This document shows, piece by piece, positions 55,592-64,000 of a DNA stretch of 64,000 nt. Every line of letters begins with the position of its first letter. Position 1 is the stretch's first letter. The DNA is taken from positions 558,001 through 622,000 of the forward strand of contig NZ_FWYF01000001.1 of assembly GCF_900176375.1 (NCBI RefSeq), read 5' to 3'. The position numbers and the translations under genes were made by a program. The notes under the pieces are model-generated. The model ran no database searches. It worked only from the letters and a program-made list of their open reading frames with translations, and was not told the DNA's origin. Source of the DNA: Reichenbachiella faecimaris. GTDB taxonomy: Bacteria; Bacteroidota; Bacteroidia; Cytophagales; Cyclobacteriaceae.

Positions 55592-57244
55592 TTGAAACCA
55601 AAGATTACCATACCGCTCACCTTGCTCCTAATTTTTCTGATTACGCTCGTTTGGTTCTATCAGCGTGTGGTATATACTGTCCCTACCCTGAACCCAAACA
55701 GTTCTATAGGTGAAACTCGCATACAGGTAGATTCCAATTATTACCGTTTGGGCAACAGCTGGCTCAGAAAAAATGCCACGGGCAATTGGGAAAGCTATAT
55801 AGAAGGTAATGCTGAAGAAAGAGGGCAAATTATAGGAAAACTTCATCAGGAATTGATTGTAGGTCAGGAAGAAGCTTTTGTGGGAGAACTGAAAAATCAG
55901 ATTCCCAACAGTTTTTATCGTAGATTATTAACGATCGGCATTGCCTGGTTCAATAGAGATCTGGATCAATACATTCCAATAGAATATCGAACCGAGATAA
56001 CTGGTATTTCACAATATTTTTCTGATATGTATGATTTCATTGGCCCAAAATACAATCGACTCATCAACTATCACGCAGCACATGACATAGGGCATGCCGT
56101 GCAAAATATGCGATTGGTAGGTTGTACAGCCTTAGGCGTATGGTCAACTGACAGCACTAACATGCTTGTTGGGCGGAATTTTGATTTTTATGTGGGTGAC
56201 GCTTTCGCTAAGGAAAAAATAGTGCTGCTCGTCAACCCAGATGAAGGCTACAAATATTTGTCAGTGACTTGGGGAGGGTTTTGTGGCGTAGTCTCTGGAA
56301 TGAATGAAAAAGGCTTGGGCATTACGCTAAACTCTTTGAAATCTGAGATTCCAGATCAAGTAGGCACGCCCGTATCTATTATCGCTCGTGATATGCTACA
56401 GTATGCAAGTACCATAGAAGAAGCAGCTGCTATCGCCAGTAAATACACCTCCTTCGTTTCAGAGTCATTTACCATTTCTTCTGCTTTAGATAGCAAAATG
56501 GCGATCATAGAAAAGACGCCCACACAAACCGACATCTTTTGGCCGTCTGACACTGTGCTGATTGCAGCCAACCACTGTCAAAGCACTAAACTGAAAGACT
56601 CCCCTATTAATCTGACTCATATAGCCAATTCAGAATCAGTAAACAGATTCGAACGTACCAAGCAACTAATAACTGAATCCGAAATTTCGAATGTTCAACA
56701 TATAGCTGATATACTTCGCAATCAAAAAGGCCTCAACGACCAAGATATTGGCCTCTCAAATCCTGAGCTAATCAATCAACTGATTGCCCACCATGCAGTC
56801 ATATTTAAAAATTATGACAGGCAAGTTTGGGTATCCAGCTACCCCTATCAGATCAACTCCTTTCAAGCTTATGACCTGGATGATTTTGATCTGTGGAGGT
56901 CTCCAGAGTTGGTATTGCCAATAGCCATAGACTCACTACTCATTGAAGCAGATCCATTCTATGGGTCAACAGATTACGAACGATTCCAAAAGTTTAAAAG
57001 CTTAAAGGAAAACATAATTCAATCGGCAAAAGAGGAAACACCAATCAACCCCAAAACCATTCAATCATTTATTCAGACCAATCCTGAATATTATGAGACT
57101 TACAGACTAGTAGGCAACTATTACGCGAAACTAAAAAATCGCTCGGCCGCCATTGAACATTACAAAATAGCGTTGACCAAAGACATTGCTTATAAGGAAG
57201 ATTCCATTTTTATCGTCAATCAAATCAAAACTTTACAGCCATGA
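55592..57244 (+). CDS. C45-type Ntn-hydrolase/acyltransferase
   Basis: The 550-residue protein has an N-terminal signal anchor (TLLLIFLITLVWF) and a C45 (acyl-CoA:6-APA acyltransferase-like) domain. The autocatalytic nucleophile is Cys178 in RLVGCTALGVW; GRNFDFYVGD and GGFCGVVSGMNEKGLGITLN follow as in the family. The last ~80 residues are helical and repeat-like. Similar genes occur in flexirubin loci; it may form or break an amide or ester bond of the product. The start is TTG at 55592: no ATG lies between it and the upstream in-frame stop. It overlaps the next gene by four bases (ATGA). Confidence 0.82.
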   Translation: MKPKITIPLTLLLIFLITLVWFYQRVVYTVPTLNPNSSIGETRIQVDSNYYRLGNSWLRKNATGNWESYIEGNAEERGQIIGKLHQELIVGQEEAFVGELKNQIPNSFYRRLLTIGIAWFNRDLDQYIPIEYRTEITGISQYFSDMYDFIGPKYNRLINYHAAHDIGHAVQNMRLVGCTALGVWSTDSTNMLVGRNFDFYVGDAFAKEKIVLLVNPDEGYKYLSVTWGGFCGVVSGMNEKGLGITLNSLKSEIPDQVGTPVSIIARDMLQYASTIEEAAAIASKYTSFVSESFTISSALDSKMAIIEKTPTQTDIFWPSDTVLIAANHCQSTKLKDSPINLTHIANSESVNRFERTKQLITESEISNVQHIADILRNQKGLNDQDIGLSNPELINQLIAHHAVIFKNYDRQVWVSSYPYQINSFQAYDLDDFDLWRSPELVLPIAIDSLLIEADPFYGSTDYERFQKFKSLKENIIQSAKEETPINPKTIQSFIQTNPEYYETYRLVGNYYAKLKNRSAAIEHYKIALTKDIAYKEDSIFIVNQIKTLQP

Positions 57245-57615
57245 ACATATATGGGATAGGTACTGATTTGGTGGACATAAAACGCTTTGATAAAAAGCTA
57301 GCTAATCCTCAGTTTGTCGATTTGATCTTCACAATCAAAGAGATAGATTATTGTCTTTCCAGAAAAAATAGTGCTGAAAGTTTTGCTGCTCGGTTTGCAG
57401 CTAAAGAGGCTTATATGAAAGCCTTAGGTTCGGGCTGGACCAAAGAGGCCAATTTCAAAGAAATTGAAATTATAAAGGATAACCAAGGCAAACCATTCAT
57501 CCAATTGCACGGAGAATCAAAAGTTCACTTTGAAAAATCACATCTCAAAGAGATATTTGTATCATTGAGTCACACCACTGCGTCCGCTTCGGCGTTTGTC
57601 ATTATTACGAAATAG
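57241..57615 (+). CDS. acpS: Holo-ACP synthase (4'-phosphopantetheinyl transferase, AcpS type)
   Basis: The 124-residue protein has both AcpS motifs: GTDLVDIKRF near residue 7 and FAARFAAKEAYMKALG near 44. It should activate the two locus ACPs by adding phosphopantetheine from CoA. It is coupled to the C45 gene (ATGA) and followed by the ligase gene after three bases. Confidence 0.92.
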   Translation: MNIYGIGTDLVDIKRFDKKLANPQFVDLIFTIKEIDYCLSRKNSAESFAARFAAKEAYMKALGSGWTKEANFKEIEIIKDNQGKPFIQLHGESKVHFEKSHLKEIFVSLSHTTASASAFVIITK

Positions 57616-57618
57616 AAA

Positions 57619-58905
57619 GTGTCAGAAAACAACCCTCAAGATTTTGAATCTAAAGATGTAATTCATCAACTTCAGCAGGTTGAATGGCAGAAGCATATTA
57701 AGTACATTGCTGACAACTCTTCGTTTTATCAGGAGCTTTTAGCTCAAAACAAAATTGACTCTAAATCGCTATGGGTCATGGAATCACTACCAAAAATTCC
57801 ATTCACGACCAAAGCCGATCTGGAAGCCAAAAACGAGCAATTCAGATGCGTGGATCAGAAGCAGATTGTTGAATACGTGACCACATCAGGGACTTTGGGT
57901 GAACCCATCACCCTGGCATTGACCAAACAGGATTTGGAAAGGTTAGCTCACAACGAAGCACAATCGCTAAGTCTTTGCGGCATCACTGAGGACGACACCA
58001 TTTTGATTACTACTACACTGGACAAGCGCTTCATGGCTGGTATGGCCTACTATATGGGTGCTACCAAAATTGGCGCAGCAGTCATCAGATCAGGTATTGG
58101 TGATTTGCATTTTCAGCTAGACAATATCAAAAGATATCAGCCTACCACACTAATAGCAGTTCCTTCCTTTGCACTAAAGTTAGGGCAGTTTCTTCAGGAT
58201 CAGGGTATAGACCCCAGCCAAACGGGAATCAAAAAAATCATCTGTATTGGGGAAGCTATTCGTAGCAGTGGCTTAGAAGCCAATACGCTACATCAGAAAA
58301 TTCAGACCACCTGGCAATGCCCCTTGTTTTCCACGTATGCATCTACTGAAATGGCTACTGCCTTCACAGAATGTAAATATGGACAAGGTGGACATCTACT
58401 GCCCGAACTGATGATACTGGAAATTGTGGACGAACATGGGGAAAAGGTTGCTGATGGTGAATTGGGAGAAGTTGTTGCCACGCCACTAGGAGTAGAAGGC
58501 ATGCCTCTCCTGAGATATAAAACTGGCGATATGGCAAGACTTCATACCGCTCCTTGCGCCTGTGGAAGGATCACGCCAAGGCTCGGGCCAATTGAAGGCC
58601 GTAAGGGACAACTCATTAAACTGAAAGGCACCTCGATCTATCCTCAGCAAATTGAAAGCGCCCTGCACGACGCTAACTATCAGAACCCCTATGTGATCGA
58701 AGCCACTACGCTATCCATAGGCACAGATCATTTGGTCATTTCTGTGACTGACGATACAAACCTGGAAGCATTGAGTCAAATTCTAACTGAAAAACTGAGA
58801 GTAAAACCAGAGTTGTATGGCGCGGATGTATCTACCATTCTGGCAAAAATCAGAGCACACAACAGCCGAAAACCCGTACGATTTATAGACTTGAGACAGG
58901 GGTGA
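57619..58905 (+). CDS. Acyl-CoA/ACP ligase, phenylacetate-CoA ligase (PaaK) family
   Basis: The 428-residue adenylate-forming enzyme has the P-loop TTSGTLGEPITL (near 92), FSTYASTEMAT, LRYKTGDMARL and the C-terminal GRKGQLIKLKGTSIYPQQIE of the PaaK family. It should activate the aryl acid starter (4-coumarate from the ammonia-lyase) as AMP ester and load it on CoA or ACP. The start is GTG at 57619. Confidence 0.88.
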   Translation: MSENNPQDFESKDVIHQLQQVEWQKHIKYIADNSSFYQELLAQNKIDSKSLWVMESLPKIPFTTKADLEAKNEQFRCVDQKQIVEYVTTSGTLGEPITLALTKQDLERLAHNEAQSLSLCGITEDDTILITTTLDKRFMAGMAYYMGATKIGAAVIRSGIGDLHFQLDNIKRYQPTTLIAVPSFALKLGQFLQDQGIDPSQTGIKKIICIGEAIRSSGLEANTLHQKIQTTWQCPLFSTYASTEMATAFTECKYGQGGHLLPELMILEIVDEHGEKVADGELGEVVATPLGVEGMPLLRYKTGDMARLHTAPCACGRITPRLGPIEGRKGQLIKLKGTSIYPQQIESALHDANYQNPYVIEATTLSIGTDHLVISVTDDTNLEALSQILTEKLRVKPELYGADVSTILAKIRAHNSRKPVRFIDLRQG

Positions 58906-58914
58906 TTTAGAATT

Positions 58915-60450
58915 ATGGCAAAGCTAAAGGAGAAATATGATGTAGTAATAATTGGATCTGGCATGGGCGGGTTGGCAACTGGGCTGATCCTGGCTAAAGA
59001 AGGATACAAGGTCTGTATTCTGGAAAAGGGTGCTCAAATTGGAGGTACACTACAAACGTTCAAAAGAGATGGAGCAAAATTTGACACGGGCGTACACTAT
59101 GTAGGCGGACTTGATGAAGGGCAGCCACTTTATCCCTACTTTAAGTATTTCGGGATTTTTCAAGATGTCCAACTCAAAAAAATGAACGCAGATGGCTATG
59201 ACCTCATTTCATTTGATGGAGATAGCAACTTCTACCCGCATGCCCAGGGCTATGACAATTTCAAGCAACAACTGCTCAAATTCTTTCCAGATGAAGAAGA
59301 GGGCTTGGATCAATACATTGCCGGCATTCAGGTACTTTGCGAGAAATTTTCACTTTATGATCTTCAGGCCAACAGGCCACCACAAGAGGAACTCCCCTTC
59401 TTATATCAAGGAGCTAAAGAATTTATTGATGGATGTGTAAAGAATGAAAAACTTCGTCAGGTACTCGCTGGTTCTAATTTACTTTATGCAGGCTCAGGGG
59501 ATAAAACACCATTTTATATTCATGCCCTAATTATCAACTCATTTATTCTCAGCTCTTATAAGTTTCAAAATGGTGGTAGCGAAATTAGTCGCTCATTGAA
59601 TTATTCTCTTCGAGATCTAGGCAGCCATATAGAAAGAAATGCAGAGGTAAGTAGCATCAATCATCTGGACACGGCTATTGAAAGTGTAACCTTGGCAGAT
59701 GGAAGAAATATAAAAGGTGACATTTTCATTTCGAACATTCACCCTACCCAAACCATCAAATTACTGGATCAATCAGTCATTAGAAAATCATACGTCAGTC
59801 GTTTGATGAATCTCTCCAACACAGTATCTGTTTTTACTTTATACCTGGTACTCAAGCCTAAATCTCTGAGATACTTCAATCATAACCATTATCACTTTCA
59901 TCAGCCTGATGTATGGCATTTGCCAGAGTACCAACCCGAAAATTGGGGAAAGGATTTTGCGGTATTTACCCTTCCAGCCAAAGATGATCCTGCATACTCA
60001 GGTATCGTAACTGTGATGGCTTACATGAATTTTGAGGAGATTAAACAATGGGAAAACTCCTTTAATTCAACCCTCAAAGCACATGATCGAGGAAGTGGTT
60101 ATGAGGACTTCAAAGAAGCCAAAGCCCAAGTATTGCTTAGCAGTGCTGAGAAAGTGTTGCCTGGGCTGAGGCAGAAAGTGCAGTCCTATTACACCTCTAC
60201 CCCACTGACCCAAAGAGATTATCTCAATTCAGTGGATGGTGCCATTTATGGCGTCTTGCACGACTACAATGCACCACTCAAATCACAAGTAAGTACCAGA
60301 ACCAAGTTCAAGAATTTGTTCATGACTGGCCAAAACATAATCCTACATGGCATACTCGGCACATCTATCAGTGCTGTAGCTACTTGTAGTAATATCCTGG
60401 GGCGAGATTATCTAGTCAATAAGATCAGAAACAAGGTGATAAAGGGCTAG
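58915..60450 (+). CDS. FAD-dependent oxidoreductase, phytoene desaturase-like
   Basis: The 511-residue protein has the dinucleotide motif GSGMGGLATGLILAKEGYKV, GGTLQTF and the C-terminal FMTGQNIILHGILGTSISA typical of CrtI/retinol-saturase enzymes. It may saturate, desaturate or isomerise double bonds of the polyene. It follows the ligase gene by nine bases and is the last gene of the plus-strand pigment unit. Confidence 0.86.
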   Translation: MAKLKEKYDVVIIGSGMGGLATGLILAKEGYKVCILEKGAQIGGTLQTFKRDGAKFDTGVHYVGGLDEGQPLYPYFKYFGIFQDVQLKKMNADGYDLISFDGDSNFYPHAQGYDNFKQQLLKFFPDEEEGLDQYIAGIQVLCEKFSLYDLQANRPPQEELPFLYQGAKEFIDGCVKNEKLRQVLAGSNLLYAGSGDKTPFYIHALIINSFILSSYKFQNGGSEISRSLNYSLRDLGSHIERNAEVSSINHLDTAIESVTLADGRNIKGDIFISNIHPTQTIKLLDQSVIRKSYVSRLMNLSNTVSVFTLYLVLKPKSLRYFNHNHYHFHQPDVWHLPEYQPENWGKDFAVFTLPAKDDPAYSGIVTVMAYMNFEEIKQWENSFNSTLKAHDRGSGYEDFKEAKAQVLLSSAEKVLPGLRQKVQSYYTSTPLTQRDYLNSVDGAIYGVLHDYNAPLKSQVSTRTKFKNLFMTGQNIILHGILGTSISAVATCSNILGRDYLVNKIRNKVIKG

Positions 60451-60553
60451 GCTATTCCACTCTTTCAATTTCTCAAAAATCGTTACCTTTAAGGAAGCAG
60501 CCCTATATGTCGATGTCTGACCTTGTTGAGCCCCCCAAGTTTATTAGACTCCC

Positions 60554-60569
60554 TGTGATCTAGATCACA
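60554..60569. promoter_or_regulatory. Perfect Crp-type palindrome
   Basis: TGTGATCTAGATCACA is a perfect 16-base palindrome identical to the ideal Crp half-site arrangement TGTGA-N6-TCACA. It lies 57 bases before the ATG of the starch-sensing regulator. A Crp/Fnr-family activator linking the starch genes to carbon state is the simplest reading. No such regulator gene is in the window. Confidence 0.65.
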
Positions 60570-60626
60570 AAAGAAGCAATCCAAAGCATTATGAAATGTT
60601 GAGTGAAAAATTAATTGTTATAAGCT

Positions 60627-62456
60627 ATGGGAATCAAATGTACAATTCTTTTGAGTCTGTTAATCGTAATCCAGTTGGGTCTGACACCTCTACAGTCAAA
60701 AGCAGACATTGTCATCATTGCCAACAGTGTCCCTAAATACACACCCAAAGAAGATACTGTTTTTCTTGCGGGTACTTTCAACAATTGGACAGCTGAAGAC
60801 CCCCAGTACATGATGAATAGACAAGAAGATGGCTCATATATTTATATATTCAAAGAAAATATAAAAGCCTTCAACTACAAGTTTACCAGAGGTGGGTGGC
60901 ACGCTGTAGAAGGCAATTCGAACGGAGATCACATAGATAATCGCCTCTTTGTATTTAATGAAAGTGGCGAGAACATTGTCGTGAACAATATTCAATCTTG
61001 GGTGGATCTGGCCATCATAGCAAAGCCTCAAATATCCATATTATTAGAAGTCCCAGAAAACACACCTCACGATGCCTCCCTATACTTAACAGGGAGTTTT
61101 AATGAGTGGGATCCCAAAGACGATCGATACCAATTCAAAAAAATATTTACCCAAACCTATTTATTAAACCTTGAGCCTGGTCTGGATACTTTTCAGTGCA
61201 AAATCACACGTGGAGATTGGAAGTCAGTAGAAGGCCGGCCCAATGGCAAGGCATGCCAAAACAGAAAAATAGAAGTTGGTGGTCATGACGACAAGGAAGT
61301 AAAAATGAAGGTAGAGTCTTGGGAAGATTTATCATATCCACTCAATTTGTATTCGCTGATCATGCTTTTTGCCGTATTCCAAGGCATTCTTCTTGTCATT
61401 ACGCTATTCAGCATTCAAAACAACAACAGACAGGCCAATCTATACTTATCTACGCTTATTGTGCTGGTGTCTATTTCATTATTCACGAAAGTGGCTGCTT
61501 ACGATCGTTCTATTTTTCAATCCTTCCCTAAAATTTTACTGATTCCCGAATTCATTTTCTTTTTATATGGCCCATTGTTTTTTCGCTATATCCAAAAACT
61601 CACCACATTCGAAAAAAAGAATGTCACCAAATTTTGGCTCTCATTTATTCCTTTTTTAATCTTCATCTTGGCCAATATCCCATATTTCGGAATGGAACAC
61701 CAGACTTTTATTGATAGAGAGGTGGACAGTGATTTTGATTTCTTCTTTTCTTTAGTGGGCGCTGCAGGGTTGATTTACAATCTTTGGTATTGGGTACTTA
61801 TCAAAAACCTCATTCGCTACATTGGCAAGCGCCTGGACGACAATCATTCGTTCGAGCAAAACATCACCTACCTGCGTACAGTGTTGCTGCTATTATCCCT
61901 TTGTCTTGGTCTTTGGGGCATGGTTTATTTATTTGGAATTTACGACTACTTGTTCCAGTTCGAATTGACCTGGATCGTGGAGTTACTTACGGACACCGTT
62001 TGGATAATATTTGCCTCCATCAATTTCATATTGGGCTACTTTGCGATTAACCAACCTGAAATTTTCAAAATTGGTGAAGTGGAAAAATATAAAGACTCCA
62101 ACCTCAGTCATTCTGCCATAGACGAACTGAAAGCATCCCTCATCGACACCATGCAAACGGACAAAGCCTATCTCAACTCTCAACTGACGTTAGCAGAGCT
62201 TTCTAAAATGATTCATACGAATACGCACACACTTTCTAGGGTAATCAATGAAGGATTCAATAAAAATTTCTTTGATTTTGTAAATGAGTATCGAGTCAAT
62301 CATTTTATAGAAGAGGTAAAGAAATCAGAAAACTCAGATCAATCCTTTCTGGCTGTTGCCTATGCTGCTGGATTCAATTCTAAAACCTCTTTCAATCGAG
62401 CATTCAAAAAAATAAAAGGAGCCACACCAAGAGGATATCTCCAGGACTATTCTTAA
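60627..62456 (+). CDS. Membrane starch sensor: two starch-binding-like domains, 7TM, AraC-type HTH
   Basis: The 609-residue protein has a signal peptide (LSLLIVIQLGLTPLQSKA) and two tandem CBM20/48-like domains (about 28-125 and 135-230), each with an F-N-x-W-type core (GTFNNWTAEDP and GSFNEWDPKDD) and a conserved TRG-W-VEG-NG stretch. Seven transmembrane helices (about 240-475) and a cytoplasmic AraC HTH domain (about 510-609, ending YAAGFNSKTSFNRAFKKIKG) follow. It looks like a one-component receptor: periplasmic starch or maltodextrin binding, signal through the membrane, direct DNA binding. The next gene, an alpha-amylase, is the likely target. Confidence 0.84.
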   Translation: MGIKCTILLSLLIVIQLGLTPLQSKADIVIIANSVPKYTPKEDTVFLAGTFNNWTAEDPQYMMNRQEDGSYIYIFKENIKAFNYKFTRGGWHAVEGNSNGDHIDNRLFVFNESGENIVVNNIQSWVDLAIIAKPQISILLEVPENTPHDASLYLTGSFNEWDPKDDRYQFKKIFTQTYLLNLEPGLDTFQCKITRGDWKSVEGRPNGKACQNRKIEVGGHDDKEVKMKVESWEDLSYPLNLYSLIMLFAVFQGILLVITLFSIQNNNRQANLYLSTLIVLVSISLFTKVAAYDRSIFQSFPKILLIPEFIFFLYGPLFFRYIQKLTTFEKKNVTKFWLSFIPFLIFILANIPYFGMEHQTFIDREVDSDFDFFFSLVGAAGLIYNLWYWVLIKNLIRYIGKRLDDNHSFEQNITYLRTVLLLLSLCLGLWGMVYLFGIYDYLFQFELTWIVELLTDTVWIIFASINFILGYFAINQPEIFKIGEVEKYKDSNLSHSAIDELKASLIDTMQTDKAYLNSQLTLAELSKMIHTNTHTLSRVINEGFNKNFFDFVNEYRVNHFIEEVKKSENSDQSFLAVAYAAGFNSKTSFNRAFKKIKGATPRGYLQDYS

Positions 62457-62532
62457 CCTTCTAAAAAGTTATTGGCAACAAACAGACCTATCTATAACCA
62501 TTAAACTACTCAAAATCAATCAATTACAAGAT

Positions 62533-62588
62533 TCACTTTGTAAAGTGACACTTTAATGATTTGGCACATTTCTACTATTCTTAAAGTG
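62533..62588. promoter_or_regulatory. Cluster of CACTTT/AAAGTG hexamers upstream of the amylase
   Basis: TCACTTT-GT-AAAGTGA (62533-62548) is a perfect 7+7 inverted repeat; another CACTTT follows at 62549-62554 and an AAAGTG at 62583-62588. Four hexamers within 55 bases, ending 65 bases before the amylase ATG, form a likely operator for the neighbouring AraC-type regulator. Function is inferred from position. Confidence 0.5.
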
Positions 62589-62652
62589 GTTCGAATTCCA
62601 TTCCTGTTCTGGCTAATCTTATAAGCATTACAAAAACTAAAACTTTAAAAAT

Positions 62653-64000
62653 ATGTTTAAAACGTTTACTTCAAAACGCTTTCATTCGCTGCTTATCCTT
62701 TGGTGGTGCGTGACAAGTACACTCTTCGCCCAGCAGGCGAATGATTCCAGAATATTATTACAGGGCTTTTATTGGGAAGCACACGACACCAAGGCTGAAG
62801 GATGGTACAATCATGTCTCTGGGCGTGCTGCCGAAATCTCGGCCGCAGGTATAGACATGATCTGGCTGCCACCACCAAGTGATGCCGGATCGGACGAAGG
62901 ATATTTGCCTCGTGAATTGAGCAATCTAAGTAATGGCTATGGTTCTTCATCAGAACATCTGGCTATGTTATCCAATCTCAACAACCAGGGCATAGAACCT
63001 ATTGCAGATATAGTGATCAACCATCGCGTAGGGTCTACCAACTGGGTCGATTTTACAAACCCTACCTGGGGCACATGGTCCATTACTAATAACGATGAAG
63101 TATGGAATCAGCCCGAATACCAAGGTTTAGAGCGAGGCAATGCTGATACAGGCAATGGCTATGATGCTGCCCGTGATATAGATCATACCAATCAGGGCGT
63201 AAGAGATGGTATCAAGTCATGGCTCGAACAATTAAAATCCGCTGGCTATAAGGGCTGGAGATATGACTTAGTCCATGGCTTCTCTGCCTCCTACATCAAT
63301 GAATATAACACAGCTTCAGGTGCCAGTTTCTCTGTAGGTGAGGATTGGAATGACAAGCAGCACATTCAGGATTGGATCAATGGTACAGGCACCACCTCCA
63401 CGGGGTTTGATTTCCCAACGTACTACGCACTAAAGGCAGCCATCAAAGACAATAACTACAGCTATTTGGCATTCAATGAGGGAGGCGACCTACAAGCCTC
63501 TGGTTTGATCGGTTGGTCTCCTGGTCAATCTACCACATTCATTGAAAATCATGATACGCCCCGTTACGACCCCGACAACAATGTGCTCAGTGCAAGCAAT
63601 GTAGGACATGCTTATGCCTATTTGCTTACCCATCCTGGTATCCCTACCATATATTGGCCTCATTACTTCGACTGGGGCGCAAAAGGTGAAATTGACGCTT
63701 TGATAGCCGTGAGAAAAAATAATGGCATCACTTCTACCAGTTCACTTCAGATCATACAAGCCACAAGTACGGTATATGCGGCACTAATTGGTGGCAAAGT
63801 GGCCATGAAAATAGGAAGTGGCAACTGGAGCCCGTCCGAAGCTGGGTGGTCAGATGCTTCTGACTATGTCCTCCAGGCGTCTGGCAATAATTATGCAGTA
63901 TGGGCAAAAGGAGGCACTGGAAACCAGGCACCTACTGTGACGGTAACACCTCAAGGCCCACATACGTCAGCTACTCCTTTTCAAGTAAATATCAGTGCCA
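62653..64000 (+). CDS. Secreted GH13 alpha-amylase, 3'-truncated by the window
   Basis: The frame is open from ATG 62653 to the window end (449 codons, no stop). A signal peptide ends near STLFAQQ. The GH13 barrel has region I DIVINHR, region II GWRYDLVHG with nucleophile D205, region III VGEDW with acid/base E230 and region IV FIENHDT with D301. HPGIPTIYWPHYFDWG is close to the plant-type (GH13_6-like) alpha-amylases. From about residue 433, PTVTVTPQGPHTS starts a second, Ig- or starch-binding-like domain. It hydrolyses alpha-1,4 glucan outside the cytoplasm. The upstream gene encodes its probable regulator. Confidence 0.93.
   Translation, partial: MFKTFTSKRFHSLLILWWCVTSTLFAQQANDSRILLQGFYWEAHDTKAEGWYNHVSGRAAEISAAGIDMIWLPPPSDAGSDEGYLPRELSNLSNGYGSSSEHLAMLSNLNNQGIEPIADIVINHRVGSTNWVDFTNPTWGTWSITNNDEVWNQPEYQGLERGNADTGNGYDAARDIDHTNQGVRDGIKSWLEQLKSAGYKGWRYDLVHGFSASYINEYNTASGASFSVGEDWNDKQHIQDWINGTGTTSTGFDFPTYYALKAAIKDNNYSYLAFNEGGDLQASGLIGWSPGQSTTFIENHDTPRYDPDNNVLSASNVGHAYAYLLTHPGIPTIYWPHYFDWGAKGEIDALIAVRKNNGITSTSSLQIIQATSTVYAALIGGKVAMKIGSGNWSPSEAGWSDASDYVLQASGNNYAVWAKGGTGNQAPTVTVTPQGPHTSATPFQVNISA

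Noticed and set aside
62693-62950. 85-residue minus-strand frame in the amylase
   Set aside because: It lies wholly inside the open GH13 frame, which has all catalytic motifs.
1-64000. CRISPR array, prophage, insertion sequence or toxin-antitoxin pair
   Set aside because: No regularly spaced repeats, integrase, transposase, phage structural genes or paired small toxin genes were seen on either strand.

Overview
The window is AT-rich chromosomal DNA from a member of the Bacteroidota, most likely a marine Cytophagales relative (Reichenbachiella/Fulvivirga type; genus not certain). Supporting signs are a short primary sigma factor without region 1.1, a type IX secretion C-terminal sorting domain, a Bacteroidota-type promoter (TTTG-N19-TAAATTTG), a Bacteroidota form of LptD, an ExbB/ExbD/ExbD cluster, frequent TTG starts and a flexirubin/aryl-polyene type pigment cluster. 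I see no phage, insertion sequence or CRISPR array. Both edges cut genes: tamB on the left and an alpha-amylase on the right.

Positions 1-17.7 kb are mainly housekeeping: the end of tamB, a small unknown gene, RNase P RNA, an NtrC-type response regulator that lacks a DNA-binding domain, a 38-residue lipoprotein, a LuxE-like protein, a lipoprotein, a fused 2-oxoacid dehydrogenase E1, alanine dehydrogenase, an orphan nuclease-like domain, AMP nucleosidase, an MFS permease, an ExbB-ExbD-ExbD energiser operon and tRNA-Ser(GGA). Positions 17.7-24.9 kb form one minus-strand run: asparaginase, TatD, two membrane glycosyltransferases, a NodB deacetylase, a GAF/SpoIIE phosphatase, a small unknown and a flippase-like protein. 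This looks like an envelope glycan module joined to housekeeping genes. Positions 24.9-37.3 kb hold ruvC, a CBS-domain protein, rpoD, a secreted repeat protein, a YhhN-family protein, an MFS exporter, lptD, an amidase and an MCE protein, with two palindromic repeat elements between genes.

Positions 37.3-60.5 kb are the main feature, a complete-looking aryl-polyene (flexirubin-type) pigment locus. A 16-gene, tightly overlapping minus-strand operon runs from an aromatic amino acid (tyrosine) ammonia-lyase down to a glycosyltransferase. It encodes a ketoreductase, two acyl carrier proteins, three catalytic ketosynthases, a chain-length-factor-like subunit with Gln in place of the active Cys, a truncated ketosynthase-like protein, a pair of dehydratase subunits with complementary catalytic residues, a thioesterase, an acyltransferase, a LolA-like carrier and a deacetylase. 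A divergent gene encodes a fused MMPL exporter, acyltransferase and methyltransferase. Next to it are a probable flavin-dependent halogenase, a C45 Ntn-hydrolase, a phosphopantetheinyl transferase, a CoA ligase and a desaturase-like flavoprotein. The likely route is Tyr to 4-coumarate, CoA/ACP activation, iterative KS/KR/DH elongation, halogenation or methylation, and transfer to a lipid carrier and the outer membrane. I see no DarA/DarB for the dialkylresorcinol half of a flexirubin.

Positions 60.5-64 kb carry a starch module: a membrane regulator with two starch-binding-like domains, seven transmembrane helices and an AraC-type DNA-binding domain, followed by a secreted GH13 alpha-amylase that continues past the window. 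A perfect Crp-type palindrome precedes the regulator, and a cluster of CACTTT/AAAGTG hexamers precedes the amylase.
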